Assembly: GCA_032716605.1 (NCBI GenBank)
Contig: CM064480.1
Span: forward strand, 46,803,372 to 46,867,371
Direction: 5' to 3'
Length of the DNA stretch: 64,000 bases
Source of the DNA: Paralithodes platypus
Taxonomy: Eukaryota > Arthropoda > Malacostraca > Decapoda > Lithodidae
Notes under the pieces: generated by a model
Seen by the model: the letters and a program-made list of their open reading frames with translations, nothing else
What the model was told of the DNA's origin: nothing
The model's database searches: none
Program-made: the position numbers and the translations under genes
Part shown: piece by piece, positions 44,713-55,847 of the stretch
How positions within the stretch are numbered: the stretch's first letter is position 1
Layout: each line of letters starts with the position of its first letter

Positions 44713-45291
44713 CTACCCTCGGTCCTCCCCCCTAGACAAACAGTCAGCTATCACGTTGTCACAACCGGCAATATGGCGAATGTCTAGGTTATACTCCTGC
44801 AACATTAAGGACCATTTGGTTAGCCTCATATTCCAGTTGTGGAACTGATTCAAAAACTTCAAAGGGTGGTGGTCAGTGTAGATCACCACGACTGGGCCAA
44901 AAGCGGGAACATACACCTCAAAGTGCCTGAGCGCCAGCACAATGGCCAGAAGCTCCTTCTCTACCACTGAATAGTTCTTTTGTGCTGAGTTGAACTTCTT
45001 GGAAAGGAAACTTACTGGGTGTTCCACACCTTCTGTGTCTGTTTGCAACAAGACGGCACCAGCCCCTACACCGCTAGCATCTGTCGCTAGCTGAAAAGGT
45101 CTTGAGAAGTCTGGGGCCCTGAGTATGGGGTGAGTGCACAAAAGATGCTTCACCAGGGAGAATGCTTTCTCACACTTAGGTGCCCACCCAAACTTTTTCG
45201 TCTTTGCAAGTAGGTCAGTCAGAGGAGCCAGCACCGAGGAGTATCCGCGGATGAATCTGCGATAATACCCAATCATGCCCAAGAACCTCAT
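44713..45291 (-). CDS. Gypsy 2 RNase H domain
   Basis: The frame opens with MRFLGMIGYYRRFIRGYSSV, the connection after reverse transcriptase, then the RNase H residues in FQLATDASGVGAGAVL, NYSVVEKELLAIVLALRHFE, VVIYTDHHPLKFLNQ and HIAGCDNVIADCLSR. All four catalytic acidic positions are present. It ends at a stop after SRGEDRG and is the last domain of pol here; no integrase follows. It is one frame off the upstream reverse transcriptase because of the homopolymer at 45,350-45,356, so the ATG is not a true start. Confidence 0.9.
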   Translation of the reverse strand: MRFLGMIGYYRRFIRGYSSVLAPLTDLLAKTKKFGWAPKCEKAFSLVKHLLCTHPILRAPDFSRPFQLATDASGVGAGAVLLQTDTEGVEHPVSFLSKKFNSAQKNYSVVEKELLAIVLALRHFEVYVPAFGPVVVIYTDHHPLKFLNQFHNWNMRLTKWSLMLQEYNLDIRHIAGCDNVIADCLSRGEDRG

Positions 45292-45325
45292 GATTTGTCG
45301 CTTGGTGGTCGGCCTGGGGAACTGG

Positions 45326-48300
45326 TTAATAGCCTGTATCTTGGTTTGAGGGGGGGCACACCTGGCCTAACCCTACCACAAATCCTAAGTACTGCACAGT
45401 TGCCCGAACAAAATCGCATTTGCCCAGATTGACCACCAAATGAGCCTCACTCAGCCTCCTGAACAATGCCCCGATGTGCTCGCAATGGCTTTCAAAGTCA
45501 TCATCGTAGATTATTACATCATCTAGGTAAACGGTGCAGCTAGGGATCCCCACCACTAACTCATTCATCAGGTATTGGAAGGTTGCAGGTGCATTCTTCA
45601 ACCCATACGGCATAACGTTGCAATGGTAAGTGTTCCCATCCACCACAAACCCGCACACCAGCTTCGCCCGCTCAGATAACGGCACCTGCCAGTAGCCTTT
45701 GACAAGATCCACCTTGGCCAGGTAACGTGCACACCCGATCTTGTCAACACTGTCATCTACGCGGAGAAGAGGGTAGGCATTGGTGGGGGTTAAGCCGTTC
45801 AACCGCCTGAAGTCAATGCAAGACCTGACCTTGCCGTCTGGTTTAGGCTGCAGAGTGACGGGAGATGTCCACCTAACCGCCCCTTTTTCTATCAGCCCCC
45901 TCTCCAACATGTAGCCTAATTCCGCTCGGAGAGCCGGAAGTTTAATGGGAGGTACACGATAGGGCACTGCTTTAAAGGGGGGGTGGTCTCCAACGTCTAC
46001 ATCGTGCACCGCATGAGTTGTGAGGCCTGGGTGCTCGGCAAAAACAGTGAGGTATAAACCGAAGAGGTGCTGGATCGCTGCACGCTGTTGCTCAGGCAGG
46101 TGCTCAAGCGCTTCCACAGCCACCTGACTCGTGTTCCCCGCCCACTGATCCACCGAGACATGACAATCCCAACTTTCCTCCACCTGTGCCTCACTGCCCC
46201 CCTCTCCTTCTCCACCTTGGCCGCTGTAGACCAACACAGGGACAGTAGGCTGCTCAGGTGGGAGCCTCACGAACTCTTTTAACAGTTTCACATGACAGAG
46301 CTGATTTTTCTTCCGCCTATCCGGAGTAGCCACAAGGTAATCTAGGTCAGATAATTTCTTCACGACCTTGTAAGGACCGACATACTTGGCAGACAGGGGA
46401 TTACCTACTACGGGCAATAAGACCAAAACCTCCTGTCCTACCACAAACTCCCGGAGCTTTGCTTTTATGTCATACCGATCCTTCATGAAGGCCTGATTAC
46501 CCACCAAATTTCTCCCTGCCAACTCCAGGCTTTTCAGCATCCTGTCTCTACTCTCGAGGACATACTTTAGTAGAGAACATGGCGGCACGGTCCCTTCCCA
46601 GATCTCTCTCACCATGCTCAGAGGACCTCTAACCTGATGCCCGAAAACTAACTCGTTGGGGCTGAACCCAAGGCTCTCCCCAGGTACCTCTCGTGCCGCA
46701 AACAAAACGTACGGTAGCCCCAGGTACCAATCCTTGCCATTCTCTAAACAGTAGCACCGCAACATGCTTTTCAAAGTGGAATGCCATCTTTCCAACACCC
46801 CTTGACTCTCTGGGTGATAAGCTGAAGAGACAACCGTATTGATCCCATGTTGCTGCATGGTCTGTTTAAAGAGAGTGGACGTGAAATTTGACCCATGGTC
46901 CGACTGAATTTCCTGCGGGTACCCGTATCTCGAGCAATACAACAGCAAGTTTCGCACAACAGTTTTAGACTTGCCATTTCTCATAGGGTATGCATCATGG
47001 TAGTGAGTGGAGACGTCCATGAGGGTTAGCAAAAATCTGTTACCTGCACTAGTGGGAGGCAGAGGGCCTACCATGAAGATGACTACCTTGCTGAAGGGAG
47101 GACCGATAGCAGGCACTGGGTGCAACGGAGCCTTAGGTATGCTCTGGTTCGGCTTTCCCACCCTCTGGTAGGTACCACACATCGCCACCCAGGCCGAAAC
47201 TTGGGCTTTAATGCCTGGCCACCAGAACAACCTAGACAATGAGGCCAACATTTTACTCACACCCATGTGACCTGCCAACGGAACATCGTGTGCCAACCGC
47301 AACAGGCTATCACGGCACTTTTCAGGTACCACCAACTGGTCAACCACTCTTGCCCCACCATCCCAACTACGTCTGGGATCCAAAAAACGGCGATACAGAA
47401 TTCCCCCAACATGAACAAAATCTTCCGGATTTGCATCCCCGTCCTCATCGAGTTCTATAGCCCCGTTCCCACAACTCTCAAGCCCAGGATCTTCTATTTG
47501 CAACCGACATATAGCAGAGGGTGCCAACCTGTCGAAAGGCTCCTGGAGCAACTTGTGGCCACCCCAGATACTGGTCTGCTCAAGCCTTGCCTGCTTCACC
47601 TGGAAACGTTTCTGTTGCGGAGTGCTAACAGGCCCTACCATGTCACTAGGGGGGACAGGTTCTGGGGCCACTCCGGACCTCAAAATTGGTCCAAGTACCG
47701 AGTCACCAAGGAGTGTCGCTGGGTCCAAACTCTCAACCCGACCACCAGCCTTGACTTTCTCCTTCCGACCCTTCCTCCGCGGGTCTGAAACCTGGGTAGT
47801 AGGCTGTGACACCTGAGCAGACTGAGACCTGGTGACAGCACACGCCATCTGTGGCATCTGGCACCTCTCAAGCCACTCTTGCCCCTCCCTACTCGTGTCG
47901 GCCGCCCTCTCGGCAACGACTAAGGGTGGAACCTCGGAAATAGGCACTGCAAAATCGTTACCGAGAAGGAGGTCGACCCCCTCAACTGGCAATTTCTCCA
48001 CAACACCCACATCCAACTCCCGTGTCACACCGTCCACCTCAAGCTCCACTCTGATCAGCGGGTAAGACCGCGTAGCATTGATGCCTTGAACCACCACAAC
48101 CCGAGCCGCGTTAATAGGCTTGCCAGTGAAGTTCTTAATAAGTGTCTGGGAAGCGCCCGTATCACGCAGCAACTCAAGCCTATGCTCCACACCAGCCCAA
48201 CTCACAGTGCCGTGCCCCCTATGACCACAAAAAGCATCTCGGACGGGTGACGAGCCCTCCTGCTGCTTCTGCACCGACTGTGACTTTGCAACCGACTGTT

Positions 48301-48751
48301 TACCCCGGGCAAACGCGGATGACCTCAAAGACACACCGATGTTGCTCACTAGTGACACCACTGCTGTAGGCGGTGTGCTCGGACATGAGCGCGCAATATG
48401 CCCCTTCTTATGACACTTGAAACACTCCACTTCGCTCTTGGACTTCCCCTGATGTGGGTAAGTGCCCTGGCCTTTCTTTAGCGGGAAGGGTTTCGACTTG
48501 GGATCAAAATTGGCACCAGTACTCTTAAATGGGTAATTAGTTGTGTCATTAATTCGGGGGGGTGGAGTGGTACGCCCCTTGTTACCTGCCTCAGCTCTCT
48601 GTGCAGACCCGCACCCACGAATCAATGACAACCTGAGGTCAGCCAGCTCAGCCGCCTCCTGCTGAGTTTTAGGTTGCTTTTCTTTCAGGTTAAGAGTCAA
48701 GTCACTGCCAGTACATTTGAAAAATTGTTCTAACAACACTAATTGCTCCAC
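45326..48751 (-). pseudogene. Gypsy 2 gag-pol: zinc knuckle, protease, integrase, reverse transcriptase
   Basis: One 1,141-codon frame, continuous upstream with gag across two stops. In residue order: end of the capsid (1-50); zinc knuckle CFKCHKKGHIARSC (110-123); protease LLRDTGASQTLI (catalytic Asp 197) and DLLLGNDF; integrase zinc finger H488/H495/C525 with Tyr at 528 where the second Cys should be; core with Phe 559 in place of the first Asp (VVIFMVGPLPP), Asp 618 (QSDHGSNF) and Glu 654 (GVLERWH), 35 residues apart; GPY/F module (VGPYKVVKKL, ~791-800); reverse transcriptase (900-1,130) with VDLVKGYWQVPL and YLDD (1,075-1,078). Integrase preceding reverse transcriptase is directly visible. 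The integrase changes imply loss of strand-transfer activity. Confidence 0.9.
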
Positions 48752-49765
48752 TGCATCAAAAGTAGTTGCCTTCTCCGACCTTAATCAATTCTCAAACACA
48801 TCTGACAGCTCTCTAGCGTGTTCCTGGAAAGTACTCTCCTTTCTCTTAGGAACAGCCCTAAACTTCAGCCTATAGGTCTCTGGCTGCAACTCCTACGCCC
48901 TCAGGACAGCCTCTTTCAACGCCTCATAATTCACACAGGAATCTAGGGGCAAAGCATCGTACGCCTTGAGTGCTTTCCCCGTCAATCGTGACGAAACAAG
49001 GGCTGCCCACTTCTCCTCGGGCCATTGGTGCTCCCGGCACTTTTTCTCAAAACGGAGAAAGAATTCTGTAACTCCTAACTCATCAAACACTGGAACCAAC
49101 TTTAGTAGATGCGACAGGGACTGGTCATGGGGTCGACCCCCCTGGACGAAACGGTTCCCCGTCACCTCTATACGAGTTTTCTCTAGGTCAACATCGGCAC
49201 AATACCTTGCAGACTCATACTTGAGCTCAGCCTTATGCTTTCGCTGCTCGAGCTCAGCCCCCTGCTGCTTAAGTTTGGCGAGCTCGAGCTGAAACAACAT
49301 CTCGGGAGACAAACTTTGAAGAGGGGGTGCTACTACCGGGGACCCACCACGTGAGTCACCTAGAGGCATACCCAACCGCCAGCGGACATCAGCCTGCGGG
49401 AACGTACTCGGCTCCGGAACCCGAGGGGGGGGCATGATAGGAGTTGAGTGGAATGGGGGCTGGGACGAAGGTGCCCCAGCTCCCGCTCCACCCGAACCCC
49501 CATGCACCCCACCCAGCACACAGGTAACCAGCTCACTTCTTGACAAACCGCTAGTACCAGAAAACCCTAAGACCGTGGCTACACACTGCAGTCCGTACCG
49601 GTCCAGTCCCGACACCCGGTCCGCCGTCACAGGCTCCTCCAAAAACCTCCGAGCATCCTCCTCATCGTTCACCACCCGAACGCCGTCAACCAACTCCACC
49701 TTCTCCACCTCCTTGCCTGTCTCTCGCACTGTGCCCTCACTATGCTCAGACCCGTCCAGTGACAT
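48752..49765 (-). pseudogene. Gypsy 2 gag: N-terminal region and SCAN-like capsid
   Basis: The start is placed at 49,765 (MSLDGSEHSEGTVRE), because Gypsy 1 gag starts in the same way. A region with DRYGLQCVATVLGFSGTSG is followed by a Pro-rich linker, a Lys/Glu/Gln helix (LELAKLKQQGAELEQRK) and a capsid beginning SLSHLLKLVPVFDELGVTEF, with EHQWPEEKWAALVSSRLTGK and LKEAVLRA. The pattern, in which W.....AL....LTGKA is followed by an AY.L.PE.YR.KF helix, resembles the SCAN-like capsids of Gmr1-type elements. TAG at 48,893-48,895 replaces a Tyr codon and TGA near 48,785 replaces a Trp codon. Confidence 0.85.
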
Positions 49766-50009
49766 GATGGAGTCGACAAAAAAAAATCCCAAGTCAAGAC
49801 AAAAGTAGCCAAACTCTCACGTAGCTTTATTCACAAAAATATTCGAAGATGTTTTTGAGTTCGATACTAGGTCACCAATAAACTCCAACAAGTTCCATAT
49901 ATCCTCAAAACAATGTCCACTGCCAACACTGCGAGAAATAAATTCAACCCCAAAAGGCAATAAGATTTCTCCAAAAAAAACTGCAAAATTCAGTTCACTA
50001 TATACCATA

Positions 50010-50025
50010 TACTAAGGTCGCCATT
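50010..50025 (-). other. Gypsy 2 primer-binding site
   Basis: On the minus strand TGGCGACCTTAG starts two or three bases after the 5' LTR end, the same first 11 bases as in Gypsy 1. Confidence 0.65.
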
Positions 50026-52260
50026 TGTTACAACCGGCACAACGAAATAAACAAGGGCACTTAACCCGTACATCCCCAGCGACGCGTCTGACGCGTCGGC
50101 GATGTATGTAACGCACAGCCCCAGAGACGCGCCTGACGCATCACCCTAATTGCGCCGACCGTAACCTCAGGTGTAGCCACTCAAGAGGGCTCAGATTTGT
50201 ATGGGAACTGTGTACGTATCTCACGCAACCGTGCCGATGGTTGAAAACTCTCAAAGTCCACGTGCGTGCGCGTGACCGTGCAATAACCTATTTTTTTGGG
50301 GTAATTGCCTTCAATTTTTTACTCTTGTAAAATACGTTTTCGGGGGCTCTGTAGGACCATTTTTTAAGCTTTTTGAGCGGTTTTTCGTGGTTTTTCCTTC
50401 ATTCCTAACCCATTCGCTATTGTTTCTGGAATAAAACCATTTTTTGAAAACCGGCCGGGTTCTGGTGAACAAACATTACAAAACTAGCCGGGGCTCCACG
50501 GGTTAATATTGGACTAGAAGATAGGCTATATCTACAACAACGGTACGCTAATTCCAAACCCTCGAACTATTAAGCCGGTGAACAAAACACTTAAACCCTC
50601 CAGAGTTAATCTACTGGATAACGGGGTTTCAAGTAACTGGGTTTAGCGCACTTCTACAAAGGCTTTCCGGTGACGGCAAAGCCTACTCACAACAGGAGTA
50701 TCTACGTTAATAAAATGCTCTCAAGTAATAACAATGCTTAAATAAACTATTACAAGATTTAATAAAGGAGTATATGCTTACGTTAACTTTAGTGTGAGTC
50801 TGAACTCAACACTAAACTCTTCAATGCTCTATGAAAACACTGGAAGTCTAGTCCTACAGCAAACAGATATGGAATCTTCTGAAAACGTCTGATACTCTAA
50901 GATGCTCGTCGAATATAGAACAGAAATAATGCAGGGGCAGGACACCATGGTGTGTATCTTAAATACACCAACAAGTAGGATACATATAATTATATAAAAC
51001 AAGGGAGTGCAACAACTCTGTGACAGCACTAATAATAGCTACTCAAAAACAGTACTTCCTTAGCCAAAGTAACAGCCAAACTGGGTTGTACACTATGCAT
51101 CAACCTAGGCTAAAATAATACGTGAATAATTCCTAAAGCATACGCAGTTAAAGTTAATAAACACAATGCTGTCTTTCTTACTAATAAAGTCTAGCAGCGG
51201 CATAAAAGGTACAAGGAGCCTAGGCAGAGCTCAAGCATGCTCGTAGCCTACTGTCTCCCCTGAACAGATTTCCCTTATCTTACGTTAAGTGACTAGAAGG
51301 CTCTCTTGGTAAGTCCAGATCTCAAGTATCTGGTCTTACCCTGGCGCTCCTCAAAGGTCAACAAAATGAGGTAGAAGCATACAAGCAAGAGTAGGCAAAA
51401 GCCCTTCGCTTGTATACTGCTACGCTCGCAAAGGAAAATTATGCACAAGGGTTACAGGCTACCTAGCTCCGTCGAAGTCGTACAGGCTCTGACTTGCCAT
51501 ATACATAACTCAGACAACGACCAAAGATACCCTCCACTGTCTAGCATTAAATAGTAATAAAGAACAACCCAATAATTAGAAGCACCCAATAATATGACTC
51601 CATGTGACTATGACTCTAATTATCCCTAAAGCTAGTGCAAAACATATATGTGAGAACTGGCGCTGGTAATACGACTGGCCGACTATGGAAGTCGTATGCA
51701 GAACCAGAAGGGATGGATAAATGAATAAAGATGAGAAGTATTGGAAAGAAGGAGTTCAGAGAGAGAAACAGCAGTAAAGAGGGTTCGATTGGGGACAGAA
51801 TGCAAGGGACGTCTAGGACCAAGCGCACCATACCAAGCTCTAAGGAGACACGCGGGAAGGATCCCCCACCCACCGAGCTAAGACAGCGGCCCCCAATCAC
51901 AGACCACTACGTCATGAAGAACAGGCGTCATATGACACGCCAGGCCCGCCGGCCAATCACGAGCGGGTGGCCCTGCCCAAGCGAGGAATGCACACGTACA
52001 TACACATGCACATACTACCACCTCGCTGCTTCCCTCTCTCTCTCCTTGCAACTATCACACTACATATCTTATAATTCTATCAATGATATAAAATACTTCC
52101 AAGTGTCACAGACAAGAATAAAGACACACACTGATCTGTCTGTGACAACATGAACACTAAGAAAGAAAGAACATCGTTCTACGATTATTATAGCCCATTT
52201 CACTGCCCTGGCGAGCGCTAGCGAGTACGAGTACATTCTGGCAAGCTGGCATGCGTAACA
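50026..52260 (-). repeat. Gypsy 2 5' LTR, with MITE
   Basis: The plus-strand ends are TGTTACAACCGG and GCATGCGTAACA. Removing the 446-bp MITE leaves about 1.79 kb, close to the Gypsy 1 LTR length. Two CCAATCAC boxes (51,892 and 51,953), CTACGTCATG (51,907) and GGCGTCATATGAC (51,924) lie in the upstream part, similar in kind to the Gypsy 1 promoter. The outer end has CCTGGCGAGCGCTAGCGAG. Confidence 0.9.
50061..50506. mobile_element. TTAA MITE family P2, copy 2, in the Gypsy 2 5' LTR
   Basis: TTAACCCGTACATCCCCAGC...GCCGGGGCTCCACGGGTTAA; nearly the same as the copy at 42,413. The 3' LTR has the empty site GGGCACTTAATATTGG at 43,169-43,184. Confidence 0.9.
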
Positions 52261-52264
52261 GTCG

Positions 52265-53372
52265 CGGTTGCTGGCGCTTTGGGCATCCTGTAAAGTACTG
52301 TCGCTCTTCCACTCCCGACTGCCCTAGGTGCCCACGCTGCGCACAATCTGGCCATCTCGTTGGTGACTGCCGGTCTCCGATACGATGCTGCCTATACTGT
52401 CAGGGCTCCCATTCTGCTGATTCCCGAGATTGTCTCGTTTTCAAATTCGAGTCTGAAGATACGATCCTTAAGACGATGCACGGCCTTACTCATTCTGCAG
52501 CTCGTCAGGCAGCTCGCCGCCTGGGCTTCTCACCTCATCCGTTTTCAACTGTTCTATCTCACCCTCCCATCTCCTCCGCTTTTTCCGTCTCCCCCGTTGC
52601 GCCTCCATCATCCTCGTCCTCCTCTACCTCTACTTTTCCGGTTCCGTCGTCTGTCCCTTCTTCTCATCCTTCTTCCTCTCCTCCTTCAGTTTCTTCTTCT
52701 CCTCCGTCCCCTTGGCTGTCTCTTCGTGTTCTCTCCCTTTATCTAACTCTTTCTCTGTTCTTAACTCTTCTACTCCTACTTCCACCCCACCTCCTTCCGC
52801 TACTCTTCCTCGTTCCACTTCTTCCTGTTTGTCTCACCAGCGTTCTCGTCCAAAGCCTCCTCCACGTTCTCTTCCTCCGTCCTCGTCTCGTAGTTCCAAG
52901 ATTTCCTCCCGGCTTCCTTCCTCCTCTACCAAACTAGTTTTGAAACATTTGCCCCGTTCCTCCCTTTCTTCCTCTCCCGCCTCCTCTTCTAACCGCAGGG
53001 ACCACCTCCACAGTGTGCGGAGACAGAGTCCCAGTGGAAAGAATAAGAAGCTCCCTCCTTCCTCCCCCCCTTCTCCTCTTTCTTCTTCCAGTGTCCAATC
53101 CCCCGATTCCTTAGACTTATCCTTTGAATCTTTGCCCAAGATTGAGGAGTATATTTTTTCTTTACATCCGCCGCCTCTTTCCATTTCTGCCGACGTTCAT
53201 CCCATCCCTTCTACGCTCCCACCTACCCCTCTCCCGCCTTCCCCTACCAATCTCCCTCCCTCCTCTGGCCTTTCCCCCCCCCCCCCCCCCGGGCCTCTCC
53301 TTCTCGTTCCTCATCCTCCCGTCCTTACCCCTCCCTCCTCTTCCCTTCCTCCCTCTCCCTCTACCCCTCCTA
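52265..53372 (+). pseudogene. LINE-A ORF1, zinc-knuckle part and Ser/Pro-rich tail
   Basis: The sequence resumes exactly after the Gypsy 2 duplication. Three CCHC knuckles follow: GCWRFGHPVKYC (its first Cys is encoded before the Gypsy 2 insertion), CAQSGHLVGDC preceded by CPR, and CLYCQGSHSADSRDC. HGLTHSAARQAARRLGF comes next, then several hundred bases of CT-rich DNA coding for Ser/Pro/Leu runs, with frameshifts and a poly-C run at 53,276-53,290. LINE-B interrupts at 53,372; the last part of ORF1 is at 57,429-57,541. The knuckles bind RNA in this family. Confidence 0.8.
53360..53372. repeat. LINE-B target duplication, left copy
   Basis: TCTACCCCTCCTA, repeated exactly at 57,416-57,428. Confidence 0.9.
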
Positions 53373-54554
53373 GGTAACTCTTATTGCCGGGGACCTAAAC
53401 GCTCGTCACAGGGAATTAGAGGGCGGGGAAACTACCAACACTAACGGGAGGAGATTCAATCAATTATTGAAAGACTATCCAGATATCAAATTGCTAGGGA
53501 CACAGGCAGCAACACACATACAGGGAGGGAGGCTAGACTATGCAGTGATTATTAATGGCCAAGGTTTGGATGGGAGGTGTGATGTTACACCGGAATTACT
53601 CAGCGACCATTTCTCTTTAGATATAAGTATTCCTTTGGGTAAAGTGGACATAAAGTATAAAAGAAAAAGGATAATATTACCTCTAGACAAGATAACTAAT
53701 TTTAGCAATAGTATTCGGGATTGGTATAGAGACTAAGAACCAATTTGTACAAATCAGTTTTATGAAGATATGGCCAAAATTATAGAAGAGTCATTAAGTG
53801 TTAAAGGAGAAAGAAAAATAAGGGAATATTCGTCAAACCGGAATAAATACTATAATGACCAATCATAAAGGATTGGTCAAAAAAATGCTTAAGCAAAGCC
53901 ATAAGAAGTGGGTGGAGGCGGGAAGGATGACTCTACTAAATCCGATCTACTTGAGGCGTCCCGGATTTGCGGGCAGGCCCGTAAGAAGTGAGAGGAGACT
54001 ATTGGAAGAAATTTGCAAATAAGATTGGGAATACCACAAATATCAGTGAAATCTGGAGAGAAGTTAATAAAGTACGGGGGGAAAAGGAAAATAATGTCGC
54101 ACACCCACATCCACAACAAAAGGCAAACGAATTAATGGAAAAGTGGGCAACTGCCGCTAGTACCGATTCACTGCCGCAGGACGTCAGGGAGGGATTAGAG
54201 GGTTGGGAAAATGAGAGGAGAGAAAACTATTGGAAACTTGCAAATAAGATTGATGGATATCAGTGAGAAGTACTAGGAGAGGAAAAGTAGGAAAATTCCA
54301 AACATAAGTCAAAATAGTGGATACCCGAACTTTCAGCAAACGTAATTGGGAGGGATTAGTGGGGGAGGAAAATGGAAGAACCATAGAGAAAAATTATTGA
54401 AACTACCGAATTACCACTCACAGATGTAGATATAACAAGAGAAACTACAGAGCAATTAAACAAGGTAAATCTACAGCTCCCTGGGAATATAACTTACGAT
54501 GTATTAAACTGCCTAGCCAGTATAAAAGATAGCCCCCTCCTTCGATTATTCAAC
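53373..54554 (+). pseudogene. LINE-B endonuclease C-terminal half and linker
   Basis: TLIAGDLNARHRELEGG carries the Asp-Leu-Asn of the endonuclease active site and SDHFSLDISIPLG its final Ser-Asp-His. The frame stops at 53,734. From there to 54,554 the linker is visible in pieces (WREVNKVRGEKEN, WKKFANKIG) with stops and an internal duplication of an NYWKLANKI-like segment. The upstream half was never copied (5' truncation). Confidence 0.75.
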
Positions 54555-55847
54555 ATGAGTCTTAAAGAGGGTAAACTACCTAAAGCGTGGAAAAAAGCTA
54601 TAATAATTCCCATCCCTAAACCAAATGGGGAGAGTAGACCCGTTTCCCTCACATCGTGTATGTCCAAAATGATGGAGAGAATCGTGTTGGAGAGGCTATT
54701 ATATATCACAGACGATAAATTGTGCAACAATCTGTTCGGTTTTAGAAAAGGTAGGGGTACATCTGATGCAGTCATAAAGTGTCTGGCCAACGATAATGAT
54801 TACTGCAGGGTATACGTGGATCTCAAGGGCGCCTTTGATAAAGCAAATGGAGAGGTAATTTTGTTTGAATTAGCTAACATGGGTGTAAAAGGAAAATTAT
54901 TACATTGGATAGGAGATTATTTATTTGGAAGGAAGGCGCAGGTGTGGTATCAAGGGGCTCTTTCTGAGGAAAGGAAACTTGACCTGGGTACACCACAAGG
55001 CGGGGTATTAAGTCCATTCCTCTTTAATGTCCTAATGAATAGGATAGCACAAGATATGCTAGGTCCAGGTGTTAAAATAACAATATACGCAGACGATATA
55101 ATGCTGCAAAGCAGTAGCGTTGAGAATATGCAATTGGCCCTCAACAAATTTGGGCAATTAACCCAGAAGCTAGGGCTAGTAATTAATGAAGAAAAAACTA
55201 AATTTCAGTGTCGTGCTATGGGCGATAAACAATTAGCTGTGAATGAAAAAAATATTGATAGGGTTAGGAGCTATAAGTATCTAGGCATCTATATAGGATA
55301 TACATCAGACAGTAAAGATGCCGAGTTACATCATATACAAACACAATGTAAGGCACGTATGGCACCCTTGAAATCCCTAGCTTGGAGTGGTACAGGTGTT
55401 GGTGTACAGGTACTGCGGATGATGTACCTCACCACTATTAGGTCAGTGGTGGAATATGCCAGCCCCGTTCTCTCTTGCCTTGGTGAAGGAAGGTTGGATA
55501 AAATAGAAACTATCCAAAATGAGGCTATGCGGGTTATATTAAACTGCCCCAAAAATGCGATGGTAGCTGCTATGAGATTAGAATTAAATTTAACAACCTT
55601 GCGACACAGAATAGAGGAAGTAAACCTAGTATCGGCAATGAGACATATACGGTCAGGTAGTGGTGAAAAATTGGCACAAGACGTCAACGATGGCATACGT
55701 AAAATTCGAACCTTCAGGAGGCAAGGCAAGAGGGGATACCTAAAAGAACTAATACATAAAGTAGAGAAATTTGACCTAATACATTTCTTTCTGGTCGAAG
55801 AGAGGGCACAAAACCTCCACCCTGGGAAGATAAAGGCGTGGATATAA
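54555..55847 (+). CDS. LINE-B reverse transcriptase
   Basis: A 430-codon open frame: PKAWKKAIIIPIPKPNG, SRPVSLTSCMSKMMERIV, LFGFRKGRGTSDAV, VYVDLKGAFDKAN, LGTPQGGVLSPFLFNVLMN and TIYADDIMLQ (YADD at 55,086-55,097), followed by YKYLGIYIGYTSD and the thumb. Reverse transcriptase blocks occur in the normal order and the palm Asp residues are present. The first Met is inside the domain, so the ORF is a fragment of a longer ORF2. It overlaps the RNase H frame by 10 bases, which suggests a single-base frameshift near 55,840. Confidence 0.9.
   Translation: MSLKEGKLPKAWKKAIIIPIPKPNGESRPVSLTSCMSKMMERIVLERLLYITDDKLCNNLFGFRKGRGTSDAVIKCLANDNDYCRVYVDLKGAFDKANGEVILFELANMGVKGKLLHWIGDYLFGRKAQVWYQGALSEERKLDLGTPQGGVLSPFLFNVLMNRIAQDMLGPGVKITIYADDIMLQSSSVENMQLALNKFGQLTQKLGLVINEEKTKFQCRAMGDKQLAVNEKNIDRVRSYKYLGIYIGYTSDSKDAELHHIQTQCKARMAPLKSLAWSGTGVGVQVLRMMYLTTIRSVVEYASPVLSCLGEGRLDKIETIQNEAMRVILNCPKNAMVAAMRLELNLTTLRHRIEEVNLVSAMRHIRSGSGEKLAQDVNDGIRKIRTFRRQGKRGYLKELIHKVEKFDLIHFFLVEERAQNLHPGKIKAWI

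Larger units (their letters stand above)
43139..52260 (-). mobile_element. Gypsy 2: Gmr1-like Ty3/Gypsy LTR retrotransposon
   Basis: Inserted in LINE-A ORF1 with a GTCG duplication (43,135-43,138 and 52,261-52,264) and TG...CA outer ends. On the minus strand the order is 5' LTR (52,260-50,026), primer site, gag (49,765), zinc knuckle, protease, integrase, reverse transcriptase, RNase H (to 44,713) and 3' LTR (44,301-43,139). Integrase upstream of reverse transcriptase is the Gmr1-type arrangement. Lesions are few: TAG at 48,893, TGA at about 48,785, a frameshift in a 7-base homopolymer at 45,350-45,356, loss of an integrase Asp, and a deleted 3' LTR. The element is close to full length but inactive as written. 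Confidence 0.92.

Noticed and set aside
47267..47788. Plus-strand ORFs inside Gypsy 2
   Set aside because: Shadows of the minus-strand integrase and protease frames.
52630..53377. Overlapping Ser/Pro/Leu-rich ORFs on both strands
   Set aside because: CT-rich LINE-A ORF1 tail read in several frames; only the frame continuing from the zinc knuckles is meaningful.
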